64,000 nt of DNA. Origin: Deltaproteobacteria bacterium (lineage in GTDB: Bacteria; Bdellovibrionota; Bdellovibrionia; Bdellovibrionales; Bdellovibrionaceae). The position numbers were made by a program, and so were the translations under genes. This document shows positions 35,816 to 44,538 of this stretch, piece by piece (the stretch's first letter is position 1; the number at the start of each line of letters is the position of its first letter). The stretch covers positions 310,001 through 374,000 of the forward strand of contig JAFLCC010000001.1 of assembly GCA_017302835.1 (NCBI GenBank), given 5' to 3'. The notes beneath the pieces are model-generated. The model was not told the origin of the DNA. It did no database searches and was given only the letters and a program-made list of their open reading frames with translations.

Positions 35816-35842
35816 GGTATAATTTATAAAATAGAAAGTCAA
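35816..35842 (-). promoter_or_regulatory. Probable sigma-70-type promoter of csrA
   Basis: On the minus strand TTGACT (35837-35842) is followed, 15 bases later, by TATACC (35816-35821); an extended AT-rich tract lies between them. A second copy of the phrase GGTATAATTT (plus orientation) lies at about 35795-35804. The spacing is slightly short, so this is a candidate only. It would transcribe csrA and probably fliW separately from the flgM-flgL genes. Confidence 0.4.
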
Positions 35843-35915
35843 GCCTTTGGTCGCATATTCTAAATTTGTAAAATTAAATTCATAACTCGAAATATGACTT
35901 AAGAGAGCGTTAAGG

Positions 35916-36285
35916 TTATTTGGTGCTTTGTCGTTTTAATTCTGCGAGCAGAACGTAGTCCAAAGCGGCTAATTTATGAGCAAGAGACTCTTCCTTAAAA
36001 ACAATGGCTAAATCAATGTCCCCACCCTTTAGATGATCGTGAACCCGACTTCCAAACAAATAAATTTTAACATGTTGATCTTTAGATATGTATTTTTTAA
36101 AAACTGATAAAATTTGTTCCTTTGTTTTTTCAGAAAGCCTCTTTTAACTATACTTTTTATTCCAAGAACGATTGGGGTTTTTAGAAGGATTTGCTTGAAA
36201 AGCTCAGTAAGTTCCTTGGCTGCATATTCATGGGAAATTTTTTTAATTCGATAAGAATAGAGTCGTAATTAGTCATCTTGGCCAT
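35916..36285 (-). pseudogene. Remnant minimal nucleotidyltransferase (MNT) gene, frameshifted
   Basis: The minus strand encodes VKIYLFGSRVHDHLKGGDIDLAIVF, containing GSR and GDIDLAI of MNT-type nucleotidyltransferases, ending KRQST-K-stop at 35916. That frame has a stop codon just before RLSEKTKEQ and no start. Upstream, frames beginning at ATG 36285 (MAKMTNYDSILIELKK) and in the next frame (ISHEYAAKELTELFKQ) look like the N-terminal part, joined only by two indels, one at an A7 run. Intact relatives are antitoxin or toxin partners of HEPN proteins; no intact HEPN gene is present. Confidence 0.65.
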
Positions 36286-36357
36286 TATAAAAGCATTTTA
36301 AAAAGGCAGAGTCAATTATAAGGAACTGTCTAAATATAACTTCAAACTCGCTCCAGG

Positions 36358-36417
36358 CAAAATCACTGCCATAGATGCGGAAAATGTTACAAAATCACTG
36401 CCATAGATGCGGAAAAT
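36358..36417. repeat. Tandem duplication of a 28-base unit
   Basis: A 28-base sequence containing AATCACTGCCATAGATGCGG occurs at 36358-36385 and again, identical, at 36390-36417, separated by GTTA (period 32). It lies between the MNT remnant and the AAA_14 ATPase start. It could be a scar of recombination or insertion, or an operator pair for the ATPase gene. Only two units, so not a CRISPR array. Confidence 0.85.
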
Positions 36418-36469
36418 ATTGACTCAAAAATAAGAAGAAGAGTATTCTCAAAAAAGGTGGGTTTCCTCG

Positions 36470-37609
36470 ATGGAATATATAAAAAGAAGTCTGGACTTAA
36501 ATAATGATTTAAAACATAAAAGCGTGTTATTGCTTGGGCCTCGACAGACGGGAAAAACTCAGTTAATTGAGCATCAAGTAAAGGCAGATATAACTTATGA
36601 TCTTCTCCAAGCAGATGTATTTAGGGAGTTAAGTTATGCCCCTCAGTTAATTAGGCAAAGAGTTAACGACAAAACAAAATTAATTGCTATTGATGAAATT
36701 CAAAAGTTACCACTATTAATGGATGAAGTTCATAGCATGATCGAGAAATTGCGGATAAAATTTATTTTAACTGGAAGTAGTGCTCGCAAATTAAAAAGAT
36801 CACATACAAGTCTTATGGCAGGAAGAGCGAGAGTTAAAAATCTATTGCCCCTAACCTCTAAAGAATTGGGAAAAAAGTTTAAACTATCTGTTGCTCTCCA
36901 GTATGGGCTTCTTCCATCAATTTATTTTTCAGAAGAAAAGGAAAAGGATTTAAAAGATTATGCCGGTCTTTATCTTAAGGAAGAGATTTTAAATGAAGCT
37001 TTAGTTAGAAGAATAGAAAATTTTTCTCGTTTTTTAGAATTTTCTGCATTAACTAGTGGACAGATTTTGAATTTTGAATCAATTGCTTCAGATGCTCAAA
37101 TTTCTTCAAGAACAATAAGGGAGTACTATGCTGTTTTGGAGGATACTCTGGTTGGGTATTTATTAAGACCTATCCGCTCATCCCCTAAAAGAAAGAGCAT
37201 TGCTACAAGTAAATTTTATTTTTTTGATATTGGCGTGATAAATTCAATTACTAAACGTCAATTGTCTTCAAAAACTAAAGAATATGGTGAAGCTTTAGAA
37301 CATCTTATTTTTATGGAACTTCATGCTTTTAAAACTTACTCTCAAAAAAATATAGAATTAAATTTTTGGAATTCGCCAAGAAATGGAGAAGTAGATTTTA
37401 TTCTTAATGAAGAGATAGCAGTTGAAGTAAAATCAAGCGAAAATATTTCTGTTCAACATCTTCAGGGGCTTGAGCTTTTAACAAAGAATGAAAAAATGAA
37501 AAGGCAAATTGTTGTTTGCCAAGAAAAGCATCGAAGAAAAATTGGAAATGTTGAAATTATTCCTGTGATTAGTTTTTTAGAGGGCTTATGGGGCGGTGAA
37601 TTCGTATAG
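36470..37609 (+). CDS. AAA_14/DUF4143 family ATPase
   Basis: 379 residues. N-terminal P-loop LLGPRQTGKTQLIEHQ (Walker A, residues 22-30), Walker B KLIAIDEIQKLP, then ILTGSSARKL, the standard order for the AAA_14 family. The C-terminal half is a DUF4143 PD-(D/E)XK-like domain: RNGEVDFILNEEIAVEVKSSE, with the D...E-x-K nuclease-fold residues. These are common accessory genes with a scattered distribution; the role is unsettled. It is inserted opposite in strand between flgL and csrA, and its codon use is more AT-rich than its neighbours, pointing to transfer. Confidence 0.88.
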   Translation: MEYIKRSLDLNNDLKHKSVLLLGPRQTGKTQLIEHQVKADITYDLLQADVFRELSYAPQLIRQRVNDKTKLIAIDEIQKLPLLMDEVHSMIEKLRIKFILTGSSARKLKRSHTSLMAGRARVKNLLPLTSKELGKKFKLSVALQYGLLPSIYFSEEKEKDLKDYAGLYLKEEILNEALVRRIENFSRFLEFSALTSGQILNFESIASDAQISSRTIREYYAVLEDTLVGYLLRPIRSSPKRKSIATSKFYFFDIGVINSITKRQLSSKTKEYGEALEHLIFMELHAFKTYSQKNIELNFWNSPRNGEVDFILNEEIAVEVKSSENISVQHLQGLELLTKNEKMKRQIVVCQEKHRRKIGNVEIIPVISFLEGLWGGEFV

Positions 37610-37643
37610 TCTGTAAGGGCCGGGCCATACTACAACGCGAGGG

Positions 37644-38726
37644 TTATTTAATAAAATCCAATAAACTTGGTTGAATCATTTTTCCAGAAGTTTCCAAAGT
37701 AGCTTTCAATGCGGAGTCGGCTTTATTGATGTCGGATACAACTTGAAAAACATCAGCATCCTCTAACTGAGAAGCGGTAAGTTTATTGTCGAAGATGGAT
37801 TTTTGCAGAGAATCCAGAGTTCCGTTAATAGTCATAATTCTTGAGCCTAGCTCGGAACGCGCTAAAACGACTTGTGAAATGGACTGATCAATTAAATCTA
37901 GAGATTGTTGAATTCCTTCTTTGTCATTCGTTTTTAATGAGACTTCTAGTCCTCCAAGCACTTGAAATATATTTGTACCCGGATCTTGATTAGAAGGATC
38001 TTTAGTCCCGATTTTTGTTGCTTTTCCATAACTGGCAGGACCGCGAAGCAGAACTTTATTTTCTTGATCCACTGAAAAAATTTGTTCTGACTCGGATTCT
38101 TTTTGTCGTAAAGGATTTAAATCTTCGACTTTGGTAGGTGTGATTTGCCCGGGCCGAACCAGCCCATCTTTAGAAATTCCTTGCCCTAAAAAGACAGAGC
38201 TTCCTGGCAGGTTGACGGCCACGAATTGATCTTTATGGGTTTGCATTTTTAAATCCCCATTATCCCCAGAGTAATCCCCATTTTTATCAAAAGGCATGGT
38301 CTGGGTTTTAAAGCCAGAAAATATATAGCGTTCTCCGAGTTTTCGATTTCCAACTTGCACTGCTTGATTAAAAATCTGCTGAATTTCTTGAGCCGTCACA
38401 TTTCTAGTTTGTTCATTTCCAGAGGCATCACTGGCCTGGCTAATGGCAAGCTCTTTGGCCCTGACAAGTAATTCAGATAATTCGTTGAGGGATTGGTCCG
38501 AGAACTCAAGAAAAGATTTTGCTTGAGTTATGTTTTTCACAAATTGCCCACTCGTTCTTTCCTCCGTGCGAGAAGAGAGAACTCGAGTTGTTGCTAGAGG
38601 GTCATCGGAAGGCTTGTTGATTCTTTTTTGGGTAGCTGCTTGATTTTGCAACTCAGACATGTCAGTGCGGTTTTTACTGATATTTTTCTGAGCTTGATTG
38701 TAATTCATTTTATCTGCAATTCTCAT
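37644..38726 (-). CDS. flgL: Flagellar hook-associated protein FlgL (HAP3)
   Basis: 360 residues. Joins hook to filament. The N terminus MRIADKMNYNQAQKNISKNR with QKRINKPSDDPLATTRVL is the flagellin/FlgL D0-D1 helix pattern. The C-terminal helix (ELGSRIMTINGTLDSLQ, then DINKADSALKATLETSGKM) closes the coiled coil. The middle is a variable beta domain. It is the fourth gene of flgM-flgN-flgK-flgL, 10 bases after flgK. Confidence 0.95.
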   Translation of the reverse strand: MRIADKMNYNQAQKNISKNRTDMSELQNQAATQKRINKPSDDPLATTRVLSSRTEERTSGQFVKNITQAKSFLEFSDQSLNELSELLVRAKELAISQASDASGNEQTRNVTAQEIQQIFNQAVQVGNRKLGERYIFSGFKTQTMPFDKNGDYSGDNGDLKMQTHKDQFVAVNLPGSSVFLGQGISKDGLVRPGQITPTKVEDLNPLRQKESESEQIFSVDQENKVLLRGPASYGKATKIGTKDPSNQDPGTNIFQVLGGLEVSLKTNDKEGIQQSLDLIDQSISQVVLARSELGSRIMTINGTLDSLQKSIFDNKLTASQLEDADVFQVVSDINKADSALKATLETSGKMIQPSLLDFIK

Positions 38727-38736
38727 TTAAAACTTC

Positions 38737-40149
38737 CTATAACCTTTTTAAATTTAGAACTGTATCAAACATTTCATCCGCTGTTCTAATCAATCGTGCC
38801 GAGGCATCATAAGCTTTTTGCATCTCAATCATTTTGGTTGTTTCTTCATCAAGACTCACGCCACTAATGCTTTCCCTAATTTGACCTAATTGGTCTAAAA
38901 TGTTTTTTTGATTTTCATGGGTTTTAATGGCTCTTTGGGCAATGGTTCCAATCTGTCCAACTTGAGCATTATAATAATCATCCAAAGAGGAGTTACCTTC
39001 TTCCATAACTTTTTGATATTGAATAGAGGAAATGATATTAGCAATCGTACTGTCGCCAGGACTATCGACTCTTGAAGCTGCAACAATTTTCCCTGAATCT
39101 AATTTAATGGATTCATTTAATGATAAAGTTTCAGAGGCGTCTTTAACTGATTCAGGCATTTCAAAAAATAAGATTCCACTTTTTCCATATTTATCATAGC
39201 CCTCTATATGAGCTTTATTGACTTCTGTTGCTAGGGTGAAGGCCATGGTATCCACTCTTGAAAGATGATCTTCAATCAATTCATCACGAATTTCCAAGGC
39301 TCCGCCAATGCGACCACCCCTAATCTGATCCGTGACACTAAACAAGCTTCCATTTTCGCTGGGTCGATAAAATATTTCAACACGATCGCGCTCATCGGTA
39401 TAGGAAGTTTCTAAATCTCTGGAGGATAATCCCGAAACAAGAATCGCTGTGTTTCCTGCGGTGACACTAACCATCCCATCGCGACCCTCAGCCCAACTGA
39501 TATCTATTTTTTCACCCAGTTTTTTCAAGAGCAAATCACGACGGTCGCGTTCATCATTTGCTGGGATCCCTTGAACTTCGACAAGCTGAATTTTTTCATT
39601 CAGGGTAGCTAATTCTTTCGTGTATTGATTGATTTCATCTACAGTAGTTTTAATTTGGCCATCGAGATCCACTTGCACATCTTTTAATTGACGATTGACT
39701 CGTTTAAAATCCTGTACCAAAGACTGAGCTGTTTCTCTGACCATAGTTCTGGAGGCTAAACTTTCCGGGGTGTTCGAGAGTTCTCTAAAGGAATTAAAAA
39801 AATCAGTCATAAACTGGTTTAATCCTTTATTGGTTTGTTCATTATAGACTTGTTCTACTCGTGCAAGGGAATCTGCTTTTGTTTCCGTCATGCCAAGGTT
39901 CATATTTTCACGTTGAATCTGTTTCTCTAGCCAAGGATTATTAACTCGGGTTACTTGTGAAGCTTTGGCCCCCATACCGATTCTTAACCGACCAGAACTG
40001 ACAGGGTCATTGGTAACGATTTCAACACGCTGTCTGGAATAACCCTCTGTGCTTTTATTGGCAATATTGTGCGAAACAGTTTGTAAAGCCGTTTGCGAGT
40101 TAGATAGTGCTCTTTTACCAACGTCCATCATGGACGAAATTTTAGACAT
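38737..40149 (-). CDS. flgK: Flagellar hook-associated protein FlgK (HAP1)
   Basis: 470 residues. First hook-filament junction protein. The N terminus carries SNSQTALQTVSHNIANKSTEGYSRQRVE, the flagellar rod/hook signature, and the C terminus EETTKMIEMQKAYDASARLI, its matching helix. The length is shorter than E. coli FlgK (547), owing to a smaller central domain. It lies 16 bases after flgN, whose product is its export chaperone. Confidence 0.96.
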   Translation of the reverse strand: MSKISSMMDVGKRALSNSQTALQTVSHNIANKSTEGYSRQRVEIVTNDPVSSGRLRIGMGAKASQVTRVNNPWLEKQIQRENMNLGMTETKADSLARVEQVYNEQTNKGLNQFMTDFFNSFRELSNTPESLASRTMVRETAQSLVQDFKRVNRQLKDVQVDLDGQIKTTVDEINQYTKELATLNEKIQLVEVQGIPANDERDRRDLLLKKLGEKIDISWAEGRDGMVSVTAGNTAILVSGLSSRDLETSYTDERDRVEIFYRPSENGSLFSVTDQIRGGRIGGALEIRDELIEDHLSRVDTMAFTLATEVNKAHIEGYDKYGKSGILFFEMPESVKDASETLSLNESIKLDSGKIVAASRVDSPGDSTIANIISSIQYQKVMEEGNSSLDDYYNAQVGQIGTIAQRAIKTHENQKNILDQLGQIRESISGVSLDEETTKMIEMQKAYDASARLIRTADEMFDTVLNLKRL

Positions 40150-40165
40150 CCTGTCCTCAATTTAT

Positions 40166-40681
40166 TTAAATTTCTTTGGAAACAAAATTACCAGATTGTT
40201 CTGGTCCTTGTTTATAATTCCCTTTTCGTTCGTATGTTTTCTTTCCAGAGAGAGTTTCTTTAATATTATTCATAGTCCCGTTCAAGGCTTGCAAGGCTTT
40301 TTGAGTGAGCAATTCATTATCTTTATTTATTTCAATAATACGAGTGATCACCATATCTAGTGTTTTGTGTAAATTTCTTAATTGATCCCCCATGACTCCA
40401 GGTATTTTCTGAGCGATTTCTAAAAGTCTTGGGTTTTCAGAGTCAGCTTTGATCATCACGCACAATTCTTTGGCATGTTTAAATCGCAGAGTATCTGCCA
40501 ATTTTATTTTCTGTAAATGAAGCTCTTTTTGAGAATTTAGTTCAAGAATTTTATTCGCATCTGCCTCGACAAGTGCTTCTTTTTCTTTGCGAGCTAAATC
40601 GAGCAATTGAAGGTAAAATTTAATTAAATCTTCTAAATTTGAAACTAATTTTTCAAAGGCCTTTTCTTTTACCGCATCCAT
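40166..40681 (-). CDS. flgN: FlgN-family flagellar export chaperone
   Basis: 171 residues, predominantly helical, fitting the FlgN fold: an N-terminal long helix (LVSNLEDLIKFYLQLLDLARKEKEALVEAD), a NSQKELHLQKI segment and a C-terminal helix ending in a charged tail. FlgN escorts FlgK and FlgL to the export gate. Assignment rests on helical pattern and on position between flgM and flgK. The tail beyond residue 140 is Lys/Gly-rich and probably disordered. Confidence 0.85.
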   Translation of the reverse strand: MDAVKEKAFEKLVSNLEDLIKFYLQLLDLARKEKEALVEADANKILELNSQKELHLQKIKLADTLRFKHAKELCVMIKADSENPRLLEIAQKIPGVMGDQLRNLHKTLDMVITRIIEINKDNELLTQKALQALNGTMNNIKETLSGKKTYERKGNYKQGPEQSGNFVSKEI

Positions 40682-40721
40682 GCGATGTTCTCCAGTTCCG
40701 TATTTAATTTATTATTACGAA

Positions 40722-41051
40722 TTAGTTAAAAAGACTTAATTCTTCATCCACCATTTTGTCAGCTACATCCTTTGAGTTGACGGAATATTTTCCTTCATCA
40801 ATTAACTTTCTAAATTTTTCAACCTTTGCTTGATCCACATCGGGTGCTGCCAAGGCGAGTTCTTTAATTTTTTTAGCCTCCATCGCGCGAGCAGAAAGAT
40901 CCACCTTGGAAGCCTCATTACTACTAGGTGAAAAAAGAGAATTAGCTAGGGTCGTTGGAGTTTGAGATTTTTGTGAACTCTCTGTTTTTTCAGATTTTCC
41001 ACTGTCATTTAGATTTAGATTCTGACCAACTTTATTATGCGTAATTTTCAT
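40722..41051 (-). CDS. flgM: Anti-sigma-28 factor FlgM
   Basis: 109 residues. FlgM holds the flagellar sigma factor inactive until the hook is finished, then is exported. The first 45 residues are Ser/Asn/Lys-rich and disordered, as expected; the C-terminal binding helices are VDLSARAMEAKKIKELALAAPDVDQAKVEKFRKLIDEGKY-like (KVEKFRKLIDEGKYSVNSKD). The ATG follows AGGAGG. It begins the flgM-flgN-flgK-flgL operon. Confidence 0.93.
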   Translation of the reverse strand: MKITHNKVGQNLNLNDSGKSEKTESSQKSQTPTTLANSLFSPSSNEASKVDLSARAMEAKKIKELALAAPDVDQAKVEKFRKLIDEGKYSVNSKDVADKMVDEELSLFN

Positions 41052-41135
41052 AAAGAGCCTCCTAGAATTGTCTCATACTGAATCATCGTATCATATTGGA
41101 ACAGAATTTTAAAGCTAGTTTGCAGGTGATTGGAT

Positions 41136-41963
41136 CTACAGGTCTTTAGTGTGTTCCTTTGAAAGCACAGACCTAAATCGCGTCAGCATTTGGTTTACAA
41201 TTTCAGAATTTCCAGCAACTAAAGATCGGCTGTAGGGTGTATGAGCCTGATTTTCATAGGTTCTTAGAATTCCACCAGCTTCTTCTACTATCAATTGCCC
41301 AGCTGCTACATCCCAAGGGCTTAAGTTTTTTTCCCAAAAACCATCAAATACGCCTCGGGCAACTTGACAAAGGTCATAGGCGGCAGCTCCAGCACGACGA
41401 ATGCCTCTGCAGTCCCCAACGAGAAGTGAAAATAAATCTAATTGTTCCTTAAGGGCAGGTTTGTTATCTGGGAAAAAACCGGTAGCTAGTAAGGATTTAT
41501 TTAAATCAGTATTAGAATTAACTGACAATTTTTTTCCATTTACATAGGAACCTTGATTTTTAATGGCGGTATAGGTTTCTCCCAGAAGAGGCACGTCGAT
41601 AACTCCAAGTAAAAGCTCACCATTTTTTTCCAAGCCTATACTGATACAGAAAATGGGAAATTGATGAACATAATTGGTTGTTCCATCGAGGGGATCGCAA
41701 ATCCAACGAGCTTTTTCTTGGGCTCGTCCAGGATTCACCCCTATTCCGGCAAAGGCAGATTCTTCACCCAAAAATTCTGTTTCTGGGTATTTGCTAAGCA
41801 AAAATGATTTTATCACTTTTTCAGATTCCTTATCCGCTTCACTGACGAGGCCTGCAAGGTGTTTCTCCTCAACACAAGAAAGTTTCCCATAATAATCAAG
41901 TAAAACTTGCCTAGCTATTTTGGCTGCTTTGATAGAATCATATAAGGCTTGATTTAAATCCAT
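41136..41963 (-). CDS. suhB: Inositol monophosphatase family protein (SuhB-like)
   Basis: 275 residues. Mg-dependent sugar-phosphate phosphatase fold with the family motifs: LGEES, WICDPLDGTTNYVHQFPIF (metal-binding D-P-x-D-G-T) and SPWDVAAGQLIVEEAGG. It may hydrolyse inositol-1-phosphate or, like SuhB, also serve in rRNA antitermination; the sequence cannot separate these. It is upstream of flgM on the same strand, 84 bases away, but is probably a separate unit. Confidence 0.9.
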   Translation of the reverse strand: MDLNQALYDSIKAAKIARQVLLDYYGKLSCVEEKHLAGLVSEADKESEKVIKSFLLSKYPETEFLGEESAFAGIGVNPGRAQEKARWICDPLDGTTNYVHQFPIFCISIGLEKNGELLLGVIDVPLLGETYTAIKNQGSYVNGKKLSVNSNTDLNKSLLATGFFPDNKPALKEQLDLFSLLVGDCRGIRRAGAAAYDLCQVARGVFDGFWEKNLSPWDVAAGQLIVEEAGGILRTYENQAHTPYSRSLVAGNSEIVNQMLTRFRSVLSKEHTKDL

Positions 41964-42002
41964 AAAACCCCCATTCAGATGTAGTCCGTTACAAACTATA
42001 TG

Positions 42003-42161
42003 TCACTCTTCTTAGGTCTCGTCGAGCGCCGCCTTCTCAGCTAGCGCAGCGTGCAAGTTTTTCAGGACAAGAAATGCAAACCCTTCTAAGGTCCCATTGA
42101 CCAAGGGAAAAGAGATTATATAAAATAAACAATAAGTAGGCGTGTAGGGAAGCAGGCTAAA
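42003..42161 (-). other. GC-rich intergenic segment with an open frame lacking a start
   Basis: Bases about 42018-42058 are near 65 % GC in otherwise very AT-rich surroundings. On the minus strand an open frame from just after a TAA (42162-42164) to TAA 42012-42014 reads about 49 residues, including FPLVNGTLEGFAFLVLKN and HAALAEKAALDET, which looks protein-like. There is no ATG, GTG or TTG at its head. It could be a gene remnant or a dispersed repeat. The plus strand right of it must hold the promoter for the SPOR gene. Confidence 0.35.
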
Positions 42162-42192
42162 TTAGTTTGATTTATCAAAAAGGAATTAAAGC

Positions 42193-42930
42193 ATGGGTGC
42201 AAAATCTGATGTGGTTGTAAAATTAGTTTTGGTTTTTTTTATATCGTTATTTTCTTTTGCTATAGGGACATTTGTAGGAAAAAAGTACAGCGATAATCAG
42301 CATAAATTGGCTAAATTAGAACCAGAAGCCAAAGCAGTTCATGGCGAAAGAAATGTAGCCAGTGATCATGAGAGCGCAGAACATGGCACCCCTGCATCTG
42401 TAAAAAACCATAATGAAAAATCAGAAATGGTATCCGATGAAGAGATTAAAAAACTAACAGAAGAGGCTTTAAAAAAAGAAGAATTTATTGCTGACGACAC
42501 TAAAGGAGAAAAACCAATACACAATCCTAACGTGCCCAAAACAGCAGTAAAAAATGCACATCATCATGATGAAGCCTTGGCTGCGGCCCAGGCATTTTTA
42601 GATGGTAAAGCACCAGAGGCTAAAGACGATGCAAAAAAAGAAGCGCGAATTCCATCAAGTCTCCCTAAGGATGTGGCTCAATATGCAGTGGGAAAGTTTA
42701 CGGTTCAAGTTGCATCTTACGCGGAAAAAGCAGACGCGGAAAAAAAAGCAAATCAACTTAAAGAAATGGGCTATCAGGCAAATGTTTTCACGGCACAAGT
42801 GGGTGGAAAGAACTGGTACCGAGTATCCTTTGGCTTATTTTCTAGCCAGAATGAAGCCTTATCTGAAAAACAAAAATATTTAGAGCAAAATAAAACGGAA
42901 TCTGCACTTGTACAAAAAATTAAAAATTAA
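42193..42930 (+). CDS. SPOR-domain membrane protein
   Basis: 245 residues. One N-terminal membrane anchor (VVVKLVLVFFISLFSFAIGTFVG), a charged Lys/Glu/His-rich linker of about 130 residues (with HHHDEALAAAQ), and a C-terminal SPOR domain: FTVQVASYAEKADAEKKANQLKEMGYQANVF..., then WYRVSFGLFSSQNEA. SPOR domains bind denuded peptidoglycan at division sites. It is an FtsN-like layout but shorter. It lies 12 bases before the phosphatase gene, so the two are probably co-transcribed. Confidence 0.85.
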   Translation: MGAKSDVVVKLVLVFFISLFSFAIGTFVGKKYSDNQHKLAKLEPEAKAVHGERNVASDHESAEHGTPASVKNHNEKSEMVSDEEIKKLTEEALKKEEFIADDTKGEKPIHNPNVPKTAVKNAHHHDEALAAAQAFLDGKAPEAKDDAKKEARIPSSLPKDVAQYAVGKFTVQVASYAEKADAEKKANQLKEMGYQANVFTAQVGGKNWYRVSFGLFSSQNEALSEKQKYLEQNKTESALVQKIKN

Positions 42931-42942
42931 TAGAATAAAAAG

Positions 42943-44433
42943 ATGAGGCGTTTCATCTTTTTAGGGTTCATAAGTTTTGTGTTGTTTTCAGTAAAAGGTT
43001 TTGCTGCTCAACCTCCAAAATTTGTAATTTATTTAGTATTCGATCAAATGAGAGCCGATTACCTATTGAAATATAGGTCTGAATTTAAGAGCGCTATATC
43101 AAAAACAAATGGTTTAGGTGGATTTGCCTATTTAATGGAAAAAGGTGCGTACTATCCGTATGCTCAGTATGAAGTTTTACAAAACATGACCTGCCCGGGG
43201 CATGCGATGATTTCAACTGGGTCTTGGCCAATAAATACAGGAATTTCAATGAATGACTGGTATTCTCGAAATACAGAGAAACTAGAATATTGTGTTGATG
43301 ACAGTAAAGATGGCATTTCGCCGAGAAAGTTATTAACAACAACAGTCAGTGATGAATTTAAAAATTTAGATAAACCAAGTAAAGTTTTCGGAGTAGCTCT
43401 AAAAGACAGATCCGCCGTCATGTTGGCGGGGCACCGGGCAGATGGAGCCTTTTGGTTTAATGAGAAAAAATGGATTTGGGAAAGTAGTTCCTATTATAAA
43501 GAATCCCCTAAATGGATTTTAGATCATAATAAAAAATTAATTCCTAAGATTGCTGATAAAAGTTTGTTTCTTACAAATTGGGGAACTGAAACGACTATTA
43601 ATATGGCGATAGATTTAATCAAGAACGAAAATTTGGGAAAAACAAAGGGAACAGATTTTTTATTTTTGAGTTTTTCGACTCATGACCTTGCAGGTCATGA
43701 GTATGGTCCTAACTCAGAAGAAATGAAAAAGTTAACCCTAGAAGAAGACAGAGAGCTATCTAGATTTTTAAATTTCTTAAATCAAAAATTTAATTTAAAT
43801 GAGAATGTAGAAATAATTTTAACTGCCGATCATGGGGTTCCCTCTTCTGTTGAGTATTCTCAAAAAAATAAAATTGCGGCAGATCATTTGGATGAAATAA
43901 AAATTGTAGAGAATATTTATTCAGAATTAAACAAAAAATATTCACCAAATGAAAAACAAGAATGGTTTACCTCCATGAGACTATTTCATTTTTTCGTAAA
44001 TTTAAAAACTTTGAATAAATTAAAAATCGATAAAAAGGAATTTTTAGAAACCAGCAGGGAGTTACTTTTGAAAGAAAATTTGGCAGAGGAAATTCTTATC
44101 CCTTCTAATTTTAAAAATCAATTGCCGGTGAGCACTCAGCTCAGAAATCAAGTTCAAAATAGCTATGTTGAAAGTCAGTGGGGAGATTTAATATTAGTGC
44201 CTAGACCCTATTATATGAACAAAGGGAAAACCTACACAGTGAATCATCTTACAGGATACGTATATGACAGGACCGTACCACTCATTTTCTTTGGTAAAAA
44301 CTTTAAGACAGGACTTTTTTATCAAAAAGTTTTTGTCGTAGATATTGCTCCTACCGTTGCGGCCACTTTGGGAAGCCTTCCAGGAGCCAAATCAGATGGA
44401 AGGATGCTGCATGAAATCCTTAAATCTAATTAG
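42943..44433 (+). CDS. PafA-like alkaline phosphatase superfamily protein, exported
   Basis: 496 residues. Signal peptide ends GFA. The metal-binding Asp is in YLVFDQMRADYL and the nucleophile region is QNMTCPGHAMISTGS, with Thr as in PafA phosphate monoesterases, followed by the second metal site FSTHDLAGHEYGPNS and TADHGVPS. Cleaves phosphate mono- or diesters in the periplasm. Length (496) fits PafA-type enzymes rather than E. coli PhoA. It sits directly behind the SPOR gene. Confidence 0.87.
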   Translation: MRRFIFLGFISFVLFSVKGFAAQPPKFVIYLVFDQMRADYLLKYRSEFKSAISKTNGLGGFAYLMEKGAYYPYAQYEVLQNMTCPGHAMISTGSWPINTGISMNDWYSRNTEKLEYCVDDSKDGISPRKLLTTTVSDEFKNLDKPSKVFGVALKDRSAVMLAGHRADGAFWFNEKKWIWESSSYYKESPKWILDHNKKLIPKIADKSLFLTNWGTETTINMAIDLIKNENLGKTKGTDFLFLSFSTHDLAGHEYGPNSEEMKKLTLEEDRELSRFLNFLNQKFNLNENVEIILTADHGVPSSVEYSQKNKIAADHLDEIKIVENIYSELNKKYSPNEKQEWFTSMRLFHFFVNLKTLNKLKIDKKEFLETSRELLLKENLAEEILIPSNFKNQLPVSTQLRNQVQNSYVESQWGDLILVPRPYYMNKGKTYTVNHLTGYVYDRTVPLIFFGKNFKTGLFYQKVFVVDIAPTVAATLGSLPGAKSDGRMLHEILKSN

Positions 44434-44462
44434 AGCGTGATTGAAAAGTATTTATTGTACTA

Positions 44463-44502
44463 CCTAAAGGATACTTGCACGTTTGCCCTAAAGGAGACTT
44501 GC
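44463..44502. repeat. Short direct repeat, two units
   Basis: CCTAAAGGATACTTGC (44463-44478) and CCTAAAGGAGACTTGC (44487-44502) differ at one base, with a period of 24. They lie in the gap before the 5'-nucleotidase gene. A similar phrase occurs near 31.09 kb, so it may be a small dispersed element. Confidence 0.6.
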
Positions 44503-44538
44503 TTAAAGTGAAGTAGTGGGAGTAGTATTGAACTAATT

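Noticed and set aside
36358-36417. CRISPR array
   Set aside because: Only two units with a 4-base spacer; no cas genes nearby.
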